Shown: positions 15,812 through 23,999 of the stretch, piece by piece
Layout: each line of letters opens with the position of its first letter
Position numbering within the stretch: position 1 is the stretch's first letter
Origin: Fidelibacterota bacterium
GTDB taxonomy: Bacteria > Fidelibacterota > Marinisomatia > SCGC-AAA003-L08 > TS1B11
DNA length: 33,202 bases
Reading direction: 5' to 3'
Assembly: GCA_022564085.1 (NCBI GenBank)
Contig: JADFMC010000001.1
Span: 1 to 33,202 of the forward strand
Position numbers and translations under genes: made by a program
The notes under the pieces: generated by a model
Seen by the model: only the letters and a program-made list of their open reading frames with translations
Databases searched by the model: none
What the model was told of the DNA's origin: nothing

Positions 15812-17431
15812 ATGCTGAGATCATTAACATCAGCAGTAACCGGGTTGAAGAACTTCATGATCCAGTTGGACGTGTTGGGTAACAACCTGGCGAATGTACG
15901 GACCCTCGGCTTTAAATCGAGCCGGGTGGCGTTTTCAGAGGCCTCCACCCAGGCCCTGTCGGGCGTAGCCCGCGGGTTCGGCGGCGGTTTCGGGAAGATC
16001 AAACAGATCGGACTGGGTGTGACCATCAGTTCCACGGACATGAACTTCGAGCAGGGGGCGCTGGAATTCACCGGCACCTCCACCGACCTCGCAGTTCGGG
16101 GGAAATCCTTCTTCGTGGTCAGTGACGGCACGAAGAACCGCTTTACCCGGGCCGGGAACTTCTTCTTCAATAACAATGGGTTCCTGGTCAATTCCGGCGG
16201 ATTGGCGGTCCAGGGGTGGAGAGCCAACGCAAGTGGTGAAATAGATACTTTTGCCGGGCTGCGGGAGATCTTTATGGACACCACCCTCACTTCGCCCGCT
16301 GAACCAACCACGTTCGCGATTATGTCCGGAAACCTGGACGCGGGCCTGGGGCCCATCGCGCAAGTGCTGTCCTCTGCTATCGCCTTTACCCTGGTAGCGG
16401 ATGGCACCATTGCTGTGGGGGGCACGGACCTGGCCGATCTGACCCAGAACATTGACATCGCCACCAATACCTTGATCACCATCACCGGTAATAAGTCGGA
16501 TGGTTCCGACGTCAGCACTACTTTCACGTATTCTGGCGGGGACGATTTGGACGACCTAATTGCGGTGATCAATACGGCCTGGAGCGGCGATGCCACGGCG
16601 GTTCTGGTAGACGGTAAAATCGTTCTGACCGATGATGCCCCGGGCGAATCCAGCAGCACCATTTCAATGTCCGCTGTTGGAATGAACATACCGACGTTCG
16701 AGAAAGTCACGGATGGGTTCACCGGCAGGGTCACCACATCGCGGATTGTCTTCGACAGCCTGGGCGAATCCCACAACCTGATCCTCACCTTCACCAAGGA
16801 AAAGGCAGTCGGGGAGTGGACCTGGCTGGCCTCTTTCACCGAAAATGAGACATTCGGTAACGGCAACACCGGCACCATTGCCTTCAATGATACCGGTAAC
16901 GTAGTCTCCTTCGGTGTGGACGGAGCGGAAACCGGGATTCTTATAAATCCCAATAACGGAGCCGCCCAGTTCTCGGTGGAACTGGACGTCCACGGCAGCG
17001 AGGGATTCACCGGGATCACCCAGTACGCCTCCGATCCCACGGTATTCTTCCGTGAGATTAACGGCCGGCCGCTGGGTAGCCTGTTACGGTTTACCATCGA
17101 TACCACGGGAATCATAACCGGGATATTCTCCAACGAGGAGAACTTGACTCTGGCCCAGATCGCACTGGCGGAGTTCCCCAACCCGGTGGGATTGCTGCGG
17201 GCGGAGAATGGATTGTTCGACACGGCTTCCAGTTCGGGTAACCCGATCATCGGAAGAGCCGGCGAGCAGTTCACGTCGAGCATCATTTCCGGATCGGTGG
17301 AAACGTCTAATGTGGATCTGGTGAGACAGTTCACTGATATGATCGTCACTCAGCGCGGCTTCCAGGCCAATGCGCGGGTAGTGACGACCGCTGATCAGAT
17401 CCTGGAAGAAACCATGAGGTTGAAGCGATAG
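15812..17431 (+). CDS. flgE: Flagellar hook protein FlgE
   Basis: A 539-residue hook subunit, longer than the enteric protein (about 400), with extra surface domains in the middle. The N-terminal family motif is LDVLGNNLANVRTLGFKSSR (about 19-38), with Arg where most relatives have Asn (NVNT). The C-terminal D0 helix reads NVDLVRQFTDMIVTQRGFQAN followed by ADQILEETMRLKR, as in FlgE. I see no cysteine, so the Lys-Cys lysinoalanine crosslink of spirochaete hooks is not possible. Hairpin-rich spacers lie on both sides. Confidence 0.95.
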   Translation: MLRSLTSAVTGLKNFMIQLDVLGNNLANVRTLGFKSSRVAFSEASTQALSGVARGFGGGFGKIKQIGLGVTISSTDMNFEQGALEFTGTSTDLAVRGKSFFVVSDGTKNRFTRAGNFFFNNNGFLVNSGGLAVQGWRANASGEIDTFAGLREIFMDTTLTSPAEPTTFAIMSGNLDAGLGPIAQVLSSAIAFTLVADGTIAVGGTDLADLTQNIDIATNTLITITGNKSDGSDVSTTFTYSGGDDLDDLIAVINTAWSGDATAVLVDGKIVLTDDAPGESSSTISMSAVGMNIPTFEKVTDGFTGRVTTSRIVFDSLGESHNLILTFTKEKAVGEWTWLASFTENETFGNGNTGTIAFNDTGNVVSFGVDGAETGILINPNNGAAQFSVELDVHGSEGFTGITQYASDPTVFFREINGRPLGSLLRFTIDTTGIITGIFSNEENLTLAQIALAEFPNPVGLLRAENGLFDTASSSGNPIIGRAGEQFTSSIISGSVETSNVDLVRQFTDMIVTQRGFQANARVVTTADQILEETMRLKR

Positions 17432-17464
17432 TCATCGCTTGACTTAAACAGCCTGAACCGTTGT

Positions 17465-17493
17465 AGGGTCGTCCTGAAATCCAGGGCGGCCCT
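17465..17493 (+). other. Strong RNA hairpin between flgE and motA
   Basis: AGGGTCGTCCTG (17465-17476), loop AAATC, then CAGGGCGGCCCT (17482-17493) can pair over 12 bp in RNA, including two G-U pairs. No T-run follows, so it is not a standard intrinsic terminator. It sits 34 nt after the hook gene stop and about 20 nt before the motA ribosome site. It may separate high hook expression from lower stator expression by protecting the 3' end or by attenuation. Confidence 0.65.
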
Positions 17494-17523
17494 CGACGGA
17501 TCGGCTTAACAGGGAGATGCGGA

Positions 17524-18312
17524 TTGGATATTGCCACCATAGCGGGTATTATTGCCGGTTTCGGCCTGATCATCGGGACTATCCTTACCGGTGAAGGCGC
17601 CGGGGCATTCCTTCATCTACCCTCCATGCTGGTGGTGGGGGGCGGAGCCACTGCCGCTACCCTGGTGGCCTTTCCTATGGAACAGATGATCTCAGCCTTC
17701 AAGGTAGCCGCCAAGACCTTCCTGAAACAGGAGAGCACCGATACTGAATCGGTTAAGCAGTTCATCGATTTGAGCCAGATGGCCCGCCGTGATGGTATTT
17801 TGGCCCTGGATCGGGCTCTCAAAGATGTCGCTAACCCTTTCATGCGCATCGGACTGGAAATGGCGGTGGACGGTACGGAGCCCGATACCATCAGGGATAT
17901 CATGGAAACCGAGCTGTCGTCGCTCCAGGAACGGCACAAGGTGGGACAAGGTATATTCACCACCCTGGGGACCTACGCCCCGGCGTTCGGGATGATTGGG
18001 ACCTTGATCGGATTGGTCCAGATGTTGCGCAACCTGGATGATCCCTCTACCATTGGCCCAGCCATGGCCATAGCTTTAATTACTACTTTTTATGGCGCAA
18101 TCCTGGGTAATCTGGTGTTCCTGCCCATGGCCGTTAAGCTTAGAAACAAGTCGACCCTGGAAGTCCTATCGATGAAGATGATCATAGAGGGAGTGCTGGC
18201 CATCCAGAAAGGGGTCCACCCCAAGAATATTGAACGCAAACTGATGAACTTCATGGCTCCCGCTGCGCGCAGCAAAGAGGGGGATGAACAGACAGCAGGA
18301 GGAGGAGGCTAA
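17524..18312 (+). CDS. motA: Flagellar motor stator protein MotA, PomA-like
   Basis: A 262-residue, four-helix inner-membrane stator subunit. Segments APAFGMIGTLIGLVQML (about 152-168) and GPAMAIALITTFYGAILGN (178-196) are close to Vibrio PomA. T160 and T188 correspond to PomA T158 and T186, which line the Na+ path. The cytoplasmic loop contains the charged residues that touch FliG (about 88-140). The start is TTG, 7 nt after GGGAG; an ATG at 17517 is in another frame. The C-terminal tail is Gly-rich. motB follows with 1 bp between stop and start. Confidence 0.95.
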   Translation: MDIATIAGIIAGFGLIIGTILTGEGAGAFLHLPSMLVVGGGATAATLVAFPMEQMISAFKVAAKTFLKQESTDTESVKQFIDLSQMARRDGILALDRALKDVANPFMRIGLEMAVDGTEPDTIRDIMETELSSLQERHKVGQGIFTTLGTYAPAFGMIGTLIGLVQMLRNLDDPSTIGPAMAIALITTFYGAILGNLVFLPMAVKLRNKSTLEVLSMKMIIEGVLAIQKGVHPKNIERKLMNFMAPAARSKEGDEQTAGGGG

Positions 18313-18313
18313 A

Positions 18314-19027
18314 ATGGCCGTGGAAGAACCGGAAGTTGATGAGGGACCAACAGCTCCGTTCTGGATGACTACCTATGGTGACATGGTGACGCTGCTATTA
18401 ACGTTCTTTATCCTGATGTTTGCCATGTCCACTATCGAAGAACAGAAATTTCTCCAAGCCGCGGCCTCTCTGGCGGCGGCCCTGGGGGTGCTTGAAAAGA
18501 ATATCAGTGTGATTGGGGAGGAATCGATGGCCATCGGCACCACCGGCCTATCCCGGGATCAAATCGATATGCTGCAGAGTATGGAAGACATAGCGGAGAT
18601 GTTCCAGGACGAAGCGCTGACAGACATAGCTTCCCTGGAAATTGTCGGTCCCGGTGAAGTAGTGGTACGACTGGGTGATGAATTGCTGTTCAGACCCGGG
18701 AGTTCTACGCTCAAGCCCCAGGCCGTGCGGGTTCTGAGGAACATCGTCCGCTCCATCCAGGGCAGCACCGAACGGTTGTGGGTGGAAGGGCACACGGATA
18801 ATGAGCCGATCAACACAGCGGATTTTAGTTCCAACTGGGACCTGTCTACGGCCCGCGCGGTAACTGTAGTCCGCCTCCTGGAACGTGCCGGGATTGAGCC
18901 GGAGCAGCTGGCGGCTGTAGGGCATTCCCACTTTCAACCGTTGGCAGATAACGCCACGCCTGCCGGCCGGGCCAAAAACCGGCGGGTGGAACTGTACATC
19001 AGTTGGGAAGAATTAGCTTATGAGTGA
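18314..19027 (+). CDS. motB: Flagellar motor stator protein MotB
   Basis: A 237-residue protein with one N-terminal membrane helix (about 22-40) that carries the ion-binding Asp, D23, in TTYGDMVTLLLTFF. An OmpA-like peptidoglycan-binding domain follows (about 120-235), with VEGHTDNEPI, NWDLSTARAVTVVRLL and the final KNRRVEL. An ATG at 18284 would overlap motA by 29 bp, but the ATG at 18314 follows a GGAGGAGGAGG ribosome site and gives the normal MotB N-terminus, so I prefer it. It overlaps fliL by 8 bp. Confidence 0.95.
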   Translation: MAVEEPEVDEGPTAPFWMTTYGDMVTLLLTFFILMFAMSTIEEQKFLQAAASLAAALGVLEKNISVIGEESMAIGTTGLSRDQIDMLQSMEDIAEMFQDEALTDIASLEIVGPGEVVVRLGDELLFRPGSSTLKPQAVRVLRNIVRSIQGSTERLWVEGHTDNEPINTADFSSNWDLSTARAVTVVRLLERAGIEPEQLAAVGHSHFQPLADNATPAGRAKNRRVELYISWEELAYE

Positions 19028-19580
19028 AGTTGGTGATCAGGAAGATGCGGGCGTCGACCAACCGGACGACGAGCAAAATAAACCTTCGTTCCCTATCGGA
19101 AAGTGGCTGGCGATTGTCGTTGTGCTGGTCCTGATGGGGTTGGGCGCCTATATGCTGACTGAGCGGGTAATTGTGCCCAAGCTCACCGGCCGGGGTGACG
19201 TGGGCGACAAGATGCGGGCCATGCGGGACAACGTGCAGGAGGCGCGGGAGGAAAAAAAGAAAATGGGCAAAATAGGCCCGGTGATCCCTCATCCCATCAT
19301 GGGAATCACCGCCAATACCGCCGGTTCCCGTGGGCGGCGCTTCGTGACCTTCGACCTGATCGTGGAGACCAGGGTTGAGGACGCCCGCGATGAGATGATT
19401 ACCAAGGAATACCAGATCCGGGATGCCCTGATCACCTATTTTGGCGGCCGATCGGTAAGCGAACTAGCCACCCGTCAGTTCATGACCGCCGCCAAGGATA
19501 CCGTTCAGGCCTTGATCAACCGGCTGCTGGAGACGGGGAATATTGATACGGTATATTTTACCAAGTTTCTGATTCAGTAA
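19020..19580 (+). CDS. fliL: Flagellar basal body-associated protein FliL
   Basis: A 186-residue single-pass protein with an acidic cytosolic N-terminus, a membrane helix at about 28-46, a charged linker with a short coiled coil (about 62-85) and a periplasmic domain. The end of the domain has the FliL pattern DALITYFGGRSVSELA, followed by LINRLLETGNIDTVYFTKFLIQ. FliL rings surround the stator and stabilise it. The ATG overlaps the motB stop, so expression is coupled to the stator genes. The length is near the family norm. Confidence 0.93.
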   Translation: MSEVGDQEDAGVDQPDDEQNKPSFPIGKWLAIVVVLVLMGLGAYMLTERVIVPKLTGRGDVGDKMRAMRDNVQEAREEKKKMGKIGPVIPHPIMGITANTAGSRGRRFVTFDLIVETRVEDARDEMITKEYQIRDALITYFGGRSVSELATRQFMTAAKDTVQALINRLLETGNIDTVYFTKFLIQ

Positions 19581-19590
19581 GGGGAAAATC

Positions 19591-20586
19591 ATGGCAAAAA
19601 TACTTAGTCAAGATGAAATCGATGCCCTATTGTCAACGGTATCGGAGGAAGCGAGTGAGATTGAGGGTCTTGAAGGGGCTCCCTCTAAGCGAGTAATACT
19701 CTATGATTTCAAGCACCCCAACCTGATTTCCAAAGAGCAGATGAGGCTGCTGGAGAATATTCACGAGAGTTTTTCCCGCAATTTCGGGGTCTTTCTTTCG
19801 GCTCAGCTGCGGATGATCGTGGAGATTGATCTACTGGCCATCGACCAGCTGCTGTACTCCGAGTTCGTCATGTCCATCGCCCCGCCAGGCTGCCTGTACG
19901 TGATTGCCATGGAACAGCCGCCAGGCGAGGTGATCCTGGAATTGTCCCCCGCGCTGGTGATCTTCATTGTGGAGAAGCTGTTCGGTGGCAAGGGTGTCTT
20001 TTCCAGCACTACCTCCCGGCCCATATCCGTTATAGAGCAGAGGATCATGGGGAAGGTAATCGACCGCGCCACGGCGGAAATGTCGAATGTCTGGAGTCCC
20101 GTGGCCGAACTGAAAACGAAGGTCACCCGGTTCGAATCCAACCCGGAATTCATCCAGATCATTCCATCCGCCGAACCGGTAGTGGTGGTCTCATTACAAG
20201 TCAAAATCCATGATAACAAAACCTTGATGAACTTCTGTTATCCATACCGCTGGCTGGCTGAGATGGTCGGCCGGCCGGAGGTGCAGGACCGGCTGCAGTT
20301 TGGTGTGGGAGAGTCGACTGCGGAGGAGCGAAAGACCCTGACCTCACAGCTAAAGCAGGTCACCTGTTCGCTGCGAGCCAGCGTGGGCAGCACCCAGATA
20401 AGTATAGAAGATTTTATTCAGTTGCAGGTCGGTGATCTGCTGCTTTTGGATACCAAGCCCAACCAGGAGAATACAATTTTTGTCCGTGATAAACCTACCT
20501 TTAAAGGTCTGATCGGCCGCCGCGATAGATATCGGGCGGTGCTGATTACGGACTTAATTGATAAGGAAACGAACAATGCAGTATAA
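19591..20586 (+). CDS. fliM: Flagellar motor switch protein FliM
   Basis: A 331-residue C-ring protein. The N-terminal CheY-P-binding peptide is intact (ILSQDEIDALLSTV, residues 4-17), so the motor should respond to CheY although no che genes are in this window. The CheC-like middle domain (about 40-230) and C-terminal SpoA domain (about 245-320) follow, with VEIDLLAIDQLLYSEF and LQVGDLLLLDTKPNQEN. It overlaps the following fliN/Y gene by 11 bp. A GGGGAAAA ribosome site lies upstream. Confidence 0.96.
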   Translation: MAKILSQDEIDALLSTVSEEASEIEGLEGAPSKRVILYDFKHPNLISKEQMRLLENIHESFSRNFGVFLSAQLRMIVEIDLLAIDQLLYSEFVMSIAPPGCLYVIAMEQPPGEVILELSPALVIFIVEKLFGGKGVFSSTTSRPISVIEQRIMGKVIDRATAEMSNVWSPVAELKTKVTRFESNPEFIQIIPSAEPVVVVSLQVKIHDNKTLMNFCYPYRWLAEMVGRPEVQDRLQFGVGESTAEERKTLTSQLKQVTCSLRASVGSTQISIEDFIQLQVGDLLLLDTKPNQENTIFVRDKPTFKGLIGRRDRYRAVLITDLIDKETNNAV

Positions 20587-21709
20587 CGAGTTGAATCAAA
20601 AATACAGCGCCATGCTTGAAGAGCTGCTGTCGATCCTGAATCAGGCCGGCGGCCAAGCACTGCAGGGCGAGGTCAAGGTGGATTCCGGCGAGGCGGCCGC
20701 CGAGGTGACGCCTGAATTCACACCCGGTCACGAATATCCTCTGCTGCGACTGACATTCAGCACCACCGGCCAGAGTGCGTATGACCACCAATTTCTCATG
20801 GACCGGTCCCTGGCCGGGCTGGTCTATAGCTGGATGGTGGGCGGTGATCCCCCCGAGGAGATCGGCGATGAGCACCTGGACGCGGTTAAGGAAGCCGTAG
20901 GTCAGATTATAGGTCAGCTGCAGGCTGCCTTCGATGGCGAGGACGGCGCCTTCACTCCCGGTGAGGTGGCCATCTCCCAGTTGGCGACAGCGGATGAGCT
21001 GGCGTTACCGGAGGGAGGATTAGTAGCTACCTACAGTTTCTCCCGGGGTGACGATGACACCAAGCACCTCATCACCCATATCATCCAGGGTGAATTGGCG
21101 GCCCAGGAAGGCGAAGAGGCCCCGGCGGAGGAAGCCGCTGGAGCTGAGACCGGGGAAGGCGCTGAAGACGCCCCGGAGGCGGAAGCCGAAACCGCAGATG
21201 ATGATATGTTATCAGACGATTTCGGCGAAGAAGTCCCGGCCACCATTTTGGAGGACACCTCCGCCGAAGAACCGGTGAAGACTGCCGATGAGCCGACTGA
21301 CCTGGTAGCCGAAACCGCCGGCATCGATGATATTTTCGGCGAGGAATTTGATGAGCCGGCTGGTGCGTCCGATACGAGCTCGGTGGAAGCCAGTCCGGTC
21401 CAGTTTGACGAATTCGGCCCGAGCCGTAAAACCGACGGGCAGGGTCGCCAGATCGATATGCTGCTGGATGTGGAGCTGGATGTAACGGTGGAATTGGGCC
21501 GCAAGATCATGCTGGTGGAAGAGATTCTCCGGCTGGGCAAGGGCTCGGTGGTGGAGCTCGACAAACTGGCGGGCGAACCGGTGGATATACTGGTCAACGG
21601 TAAGAAACTAGCCGAGGGCGAAGTGGTGGTTGTGGAGGATCACTTCGGTGTCCGCCTGACCAACTTGATCAATCCTCGGGAACGTATCAGGAGCCTGGGT
21701 AAGGCATGA
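20576..21709 (+). CDS. fliN: Flagellar motor switch protein FliN/FliY with N-terminal CheC/CheX-like domain
   Basis: A 377-residue protein, the same length as Bacillus FliY (378). Residues 1-170 resemble a CheC/CheX/FliY fold. At the place of the phosphatase E-x2-N motif the sequence is E107-A-V-G110, so the catalytic Asn is missing and CheY-P phosphatase activity is unlikely. A very acidic linker (172-285) follows. The SpoA domain (293-370, DVELDVTVELGRKIMLVEEI) is the canonical FliN module that builds the C ring. A TTG at 20558 opens the frame slightly earlier, but the ATG at 20576 has the better ribosome-site spacing. Confidence 0.93.
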   Translation: MQYNELNQKYSAMLEELLSILNQAGGQALQGEVKVDSGEAAAEVTPEFTPGHEYPLLRLTFSTTGQSAYDHQFLMDRSLAGLVYSWMVGGDPPEEIGDEHLDAVKEAVGQIIGQLQAAFDGEDGAFTPGEVAISQLATADELALPEGGLVATYSFSRGDDDTKHLITHIIQGELAAQEGEEAPAEEAAGAETGEGAEDAPEAEAETADDDMLSDDFGEEVPATILEDTSAEEPVKTADEPTDLVAETAGIDDIFGEEFDEPAGASDTSSVEASPVQFDEFGPSRKTDGQGRQIDMLLDVELDVTVELGRKIMLVEEILRLGKGSVVELDKLAGEPVDILVNGKKLAEGEVVVVEDHFGVRLTNLINPRERIRSLGKA

Positions 21710-22191
21710 AGTTTAAGATCAGCGGCCCGGCTGCCCGGCTGATTGCCATAGGGGTGGTGATAACCATAGCCGTCGTTGGAATCACCATGCGCGGGCGGGA
21801 GATCAAGTCAATTACCTCGCCGGCATCGGTGACCGCGGACAGCGCCGCCACCCAGGAACTGCAACTCAAGACATACGCTGCCGACGGGTTGACCTATGCC
21901 CTGTACAAAGTAGTGTTTATCACCATGGTGATAGTGGCGATTATAGTCCTGGGATCCCGGGGACTACGGCAATACCGTAGCCGCCGGCCGGACTCAATTG
22001 CGGGATTCGATATGCAAATTCTGGGTCGGCGCTATTTCAATACAAAGCAGTCCATTGTGCTTGTGAGGGTGCGAGACAAGGAACTGTTGCTGGGGATTAC
22101 GGACCACTCCATACAATTGCTCTGTGATCTTACTGATAATGATCCGGCCGAAGTGGTGGATAGGGTGATCGATCTACCGTTGGAGTCGTAG
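21706..22191 (+). CDS. fliO: Flagellar export gate assembly protein FliO
   Basis: A 161-residue membrane protein. A first hydrophobic segment (about 11-28) is followed by a periplasmic loop and a second membrane helix (about 65-83). A cytosolic domain then ends with the FliO pattern MQILGRRYFNTKQSIVLVRV and KELLLGITDHSIQLL. FliO helps FliP assemble into the export gate core. It overlaps fliN/Y by 4 bp and precedes fliP by 2 bp, which supports this weakly conserved family. Confidence 0.9.
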   Translation: MKFKISGPAARLIAIGVVITIAVVGITMRGREIKSITSPASVTADSAATQELQLKTYAADGLTYALYKVVFITMVIVAIIVLGSRGLRQYRSRRPDSIAGFDMQILGRRYFNTKQSIVLVRVRDKELLLGITDHSIQLLCDLTDNDPAEVVDRVIDLPLES

Positions 22192-22193
22192 GC

Positions 22194-22943
22194 ATGATTA
22201 AACGTCTGACACCCCTATTACTATTGCTCCTGTTCTTCGGAGCGGCTCCCCTGCTGGCTCAGACCGGCGGGTTCCCGGTTATCAATTTTTCGCTGGAAGA
22301 GTCAACCAGTCCGCAGCAGTTGAACACTACCATCCAGATCGTCTTGCTGATGACGGTCCTGGCTCTGGCCCCCTCCATCCTGGTAATGACCACCGCCTTC
22401 ACCCGCATTGTCGTTATTTTCCATTTTCTGCGCCAGGCCATCGGCACCCAGAACACCCCCTCAAATCAGATTTTGATCAGTCTGGCCCTATTCTTGACCT
22501 ACTTCGTTATGGGTCCGGTCTTCACGGAGATCAACGATAATGCCCTGCAGCCCTACCTCAATGAGGAGATCGAGCAGCAGGAAGCCTTCCAGCTGGCCAC
22601 GGAGCCGGTCAAGAGGTTCATGCTGATCCACACCAGGGATAAGGAGTTGGCTCTGTTCGCCGATTACTTCCAGGGAGAAATACCTACTTCCCGAAGCGAG
22701 CTATCCCTGGCGGTGGTGATCCCGGCCTTCATGATCAGCGAGTTGCGAGTGGCGTTCCAGATCGGGTTCATGCTCTACCTGCCCATGTTATTGATAGATA
22801 TGGTGGTCTCGGCTGTGCTCATGTCCATGGGAATGATGATGCTGCCGCCGGTTATGATTTCCATGCCCTTCAAAATTCTTTTATTCGTCCTGGTGGACGG
22901 TTGGTACCTGATAGTGGAATCGATAATCAACGGACTGAGGTGA
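22194..22943 (+). CDS. fliP: Flagellar export gate protein FliP
   Basis: A 249-residue export-gate subunit. It has a cleavable-looking signal peptide (residues 1-22, ending APLLAQ) and four membrane helices. Family signatures are visible: TTAFTRIVVIFHFLRQAIGT (about 64-83), PSNQILISLALFLTYFVMGP, then PAFMISELRVAFQIGFMLYL and IDMVVSAVLMSMGMMMLPP. FliP forms the pentameric core of the export channel with FliQ and FliR. Its length equals typical FliP (about 245-255). Confidence 0.98.
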   Translation: MIKRLTPLLLLLLFFGAAPLLAQTGGFPVINFSLEESTSPQQLNTTIQIVLLMTVLALAPSILVMTTAFTRIVVIFHFLRQAIGTQNTPSNQILISLALFLTYFVMGPVFTEINDNALQPYLNEEIEQQEAFQLATEPVKRFMLIHTRDKELALFADYFQGEIPTSRSELSLAVVIPAFMISELRVAFQIGFMLYLPMLLIDMVVSAVLMSMGMMMLPPVMISMPFKILLFVLVDGWYLIVESIINGLR

Positions 22944-22944
22944 C

Positions 22945-23214
22945 ATGACAACGGATTTCGTCGTATTCATCAGCCACAAGACCCTTATCACGGCCCTGTA
23001 CATTCTGGCGCCGATCCTGGGCAGCGCGTTGCTGGTAGGGGTGCTGGTGGGACTTTTCCAAGCGGTTACCTCCATCCAGGAAGTGACCCTTACGTTCATC
23101 CCCAAAATAGCGGTGGTGGGTCTGGTCATATTGATGATGATCCCCTGGATGCTCGACCTGGTGATTAGTTTCACCCTTCTAATTTTTGATCAGATCACTC
23201 AGTTAGGCCGGTGA
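22945..23214 (+). CDS. fliQ: Flagellar export gate protein FliQ
   Basis: An 89-residue protein with two membrane helices (about 17-40 and 50-75), a perfect size match for FliQ. Diagnostic segments are VGVLVGLFQAVTSIQEVTLT and FIPKIAVVGLVILMMIPWML. FliQ packs around FliP/FliR in the export gate. It is one bp from fliP, and its stop overlaps the GTG start of fliR. Confidence 0.97.
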   Translation: MTTDFVVFISHKTLITALYILAPILGSALLVGVLVGLFQAVTSIQEVTLTFIPKIAVVGLVILMMIPWMLDLVISFTLLIFDQITQLGR

Positions 23215-23996
23215 CTCTCGGCCTGGCGGACCTGTTTTCCGGCTGGGGGATTTCCTTCATGCTGGAATTGAGCCGGATTTCCGCCATGATCTATGCTTTC
23301 CCATTCTTGGGCTCACCCGCCATACCGGCCCGGATACGCGTTGCCCTGGCCCTGGTAATCAGCTTCATGCTGTTGCCTATTGTTGGGGTGGTAGACCTGG
23401 GCACAGATTGGGGTCTGGGCCGGTTGACCCTGGCCCTGGCGGCGGAAACGGCCGTGGGGTTGGTGGTGGGATTCGGCGCCAAATTCCTATTCGAGGCTTT
23501 CACTATGGCGGGTACCTTCGCCGGCCGGCAGATGGGGTTCGCCATAGCCGATCTGTTGGACCCGGTCACTGCGGCACCACAGTCCATGGTAGGACAATTT
23601 TGGTCGTTGGTAGCTATCTTGTTTTTCCTGGCCTTCGACGGGCACCTGTTTTTGGTACAGTTTTTGGTCGAGAATTTTCGGGTGATTCCCCTAGGCGCGG
23701 GCGTACTGACCGCCGCCACCGGCCAGGAACTGATTGCCGGTTCCAGCCATATGTTTGAGATTGCACTGCAGCTGGCGGCTCCGGCACTGATGCTCACCCT
23801 GATGATGGATGTGGGAATCGCCGTGCTGTCGCGGGCCATGCCTCGGTTGCAGATCTTTTTCGTGGCCCTGCCCCTGAAACTGTTTGTGGGGATTTTCGCA
23901 TTGGTGATTTCCATGCAGCTGTTCCAGGCTATATTTGCCAGTATGTTGACTGATTCTCAGGAACACCTGATCCGACTGCTTCAAACAATGAGGTAA
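23211..23996 (+). CDS. fliR: Flagellar export gate protein FliR
   Basis: A 261-residue integral membrane protein with about six hydrophobic segments. Family features include RISAMIYAFPFLGSPAIPAR near the N-terminus (about 22-41), AGTFAGRQMGFAIADLLDP (about 102-120) and the region SRAMPRLQIFFVALPLKLFV near the C-terminus. FliR caps the FliP/FliQ core. The start is GTG at 23211, overlapping the fliQ TGA. The stop is 3 bp before the flhB start. Confidence 0.96.
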   Translation: MTLGLADLFSGWGISFMLELSRISAMIYAFPFLGSPAIPARIRVALALVISFMLLPIVGVVDLGTDWGLGRLTLALAAETAVGLVVGFGAKFLFEAFTMAGTFAGRQMGFAIADLLDPVTAAPQSMVGQFWSLVAILFFLAFDGHLFLVQFLVENFRVIPLGAGVLTAATGQELIAGSSHMFEIALQLAAPALMLTLMMDVGIAVLSRAMPRLQIFFVALPLKLFVGIFALVISMQLFQAIFASMLTDSQEHLIRLLQTMR

Positions 23997-23999
23997 CCC

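Noticed and set aside
16405..16418. TGGCACCATTGCTG as a sigma54 promoter inside flgE
   Set aside because: TGGCAC and TTGC are only 2 bp apart, well short of the spacing needed for -24/-12.
15688..17349. 553-codon open frame on the minus strand opposite flgE
   Set aside because: It mirrors the codon periodicity of flgE, has a low-complexity Ser/Pro/Val composition with no family features and overlaps a certain gene over almost its full length.
20558..20575. TTG start for fliN/Y
   Set aside because: The ATG at 20576 has better ribosome-site spacing, and the extra residues are not family-like.
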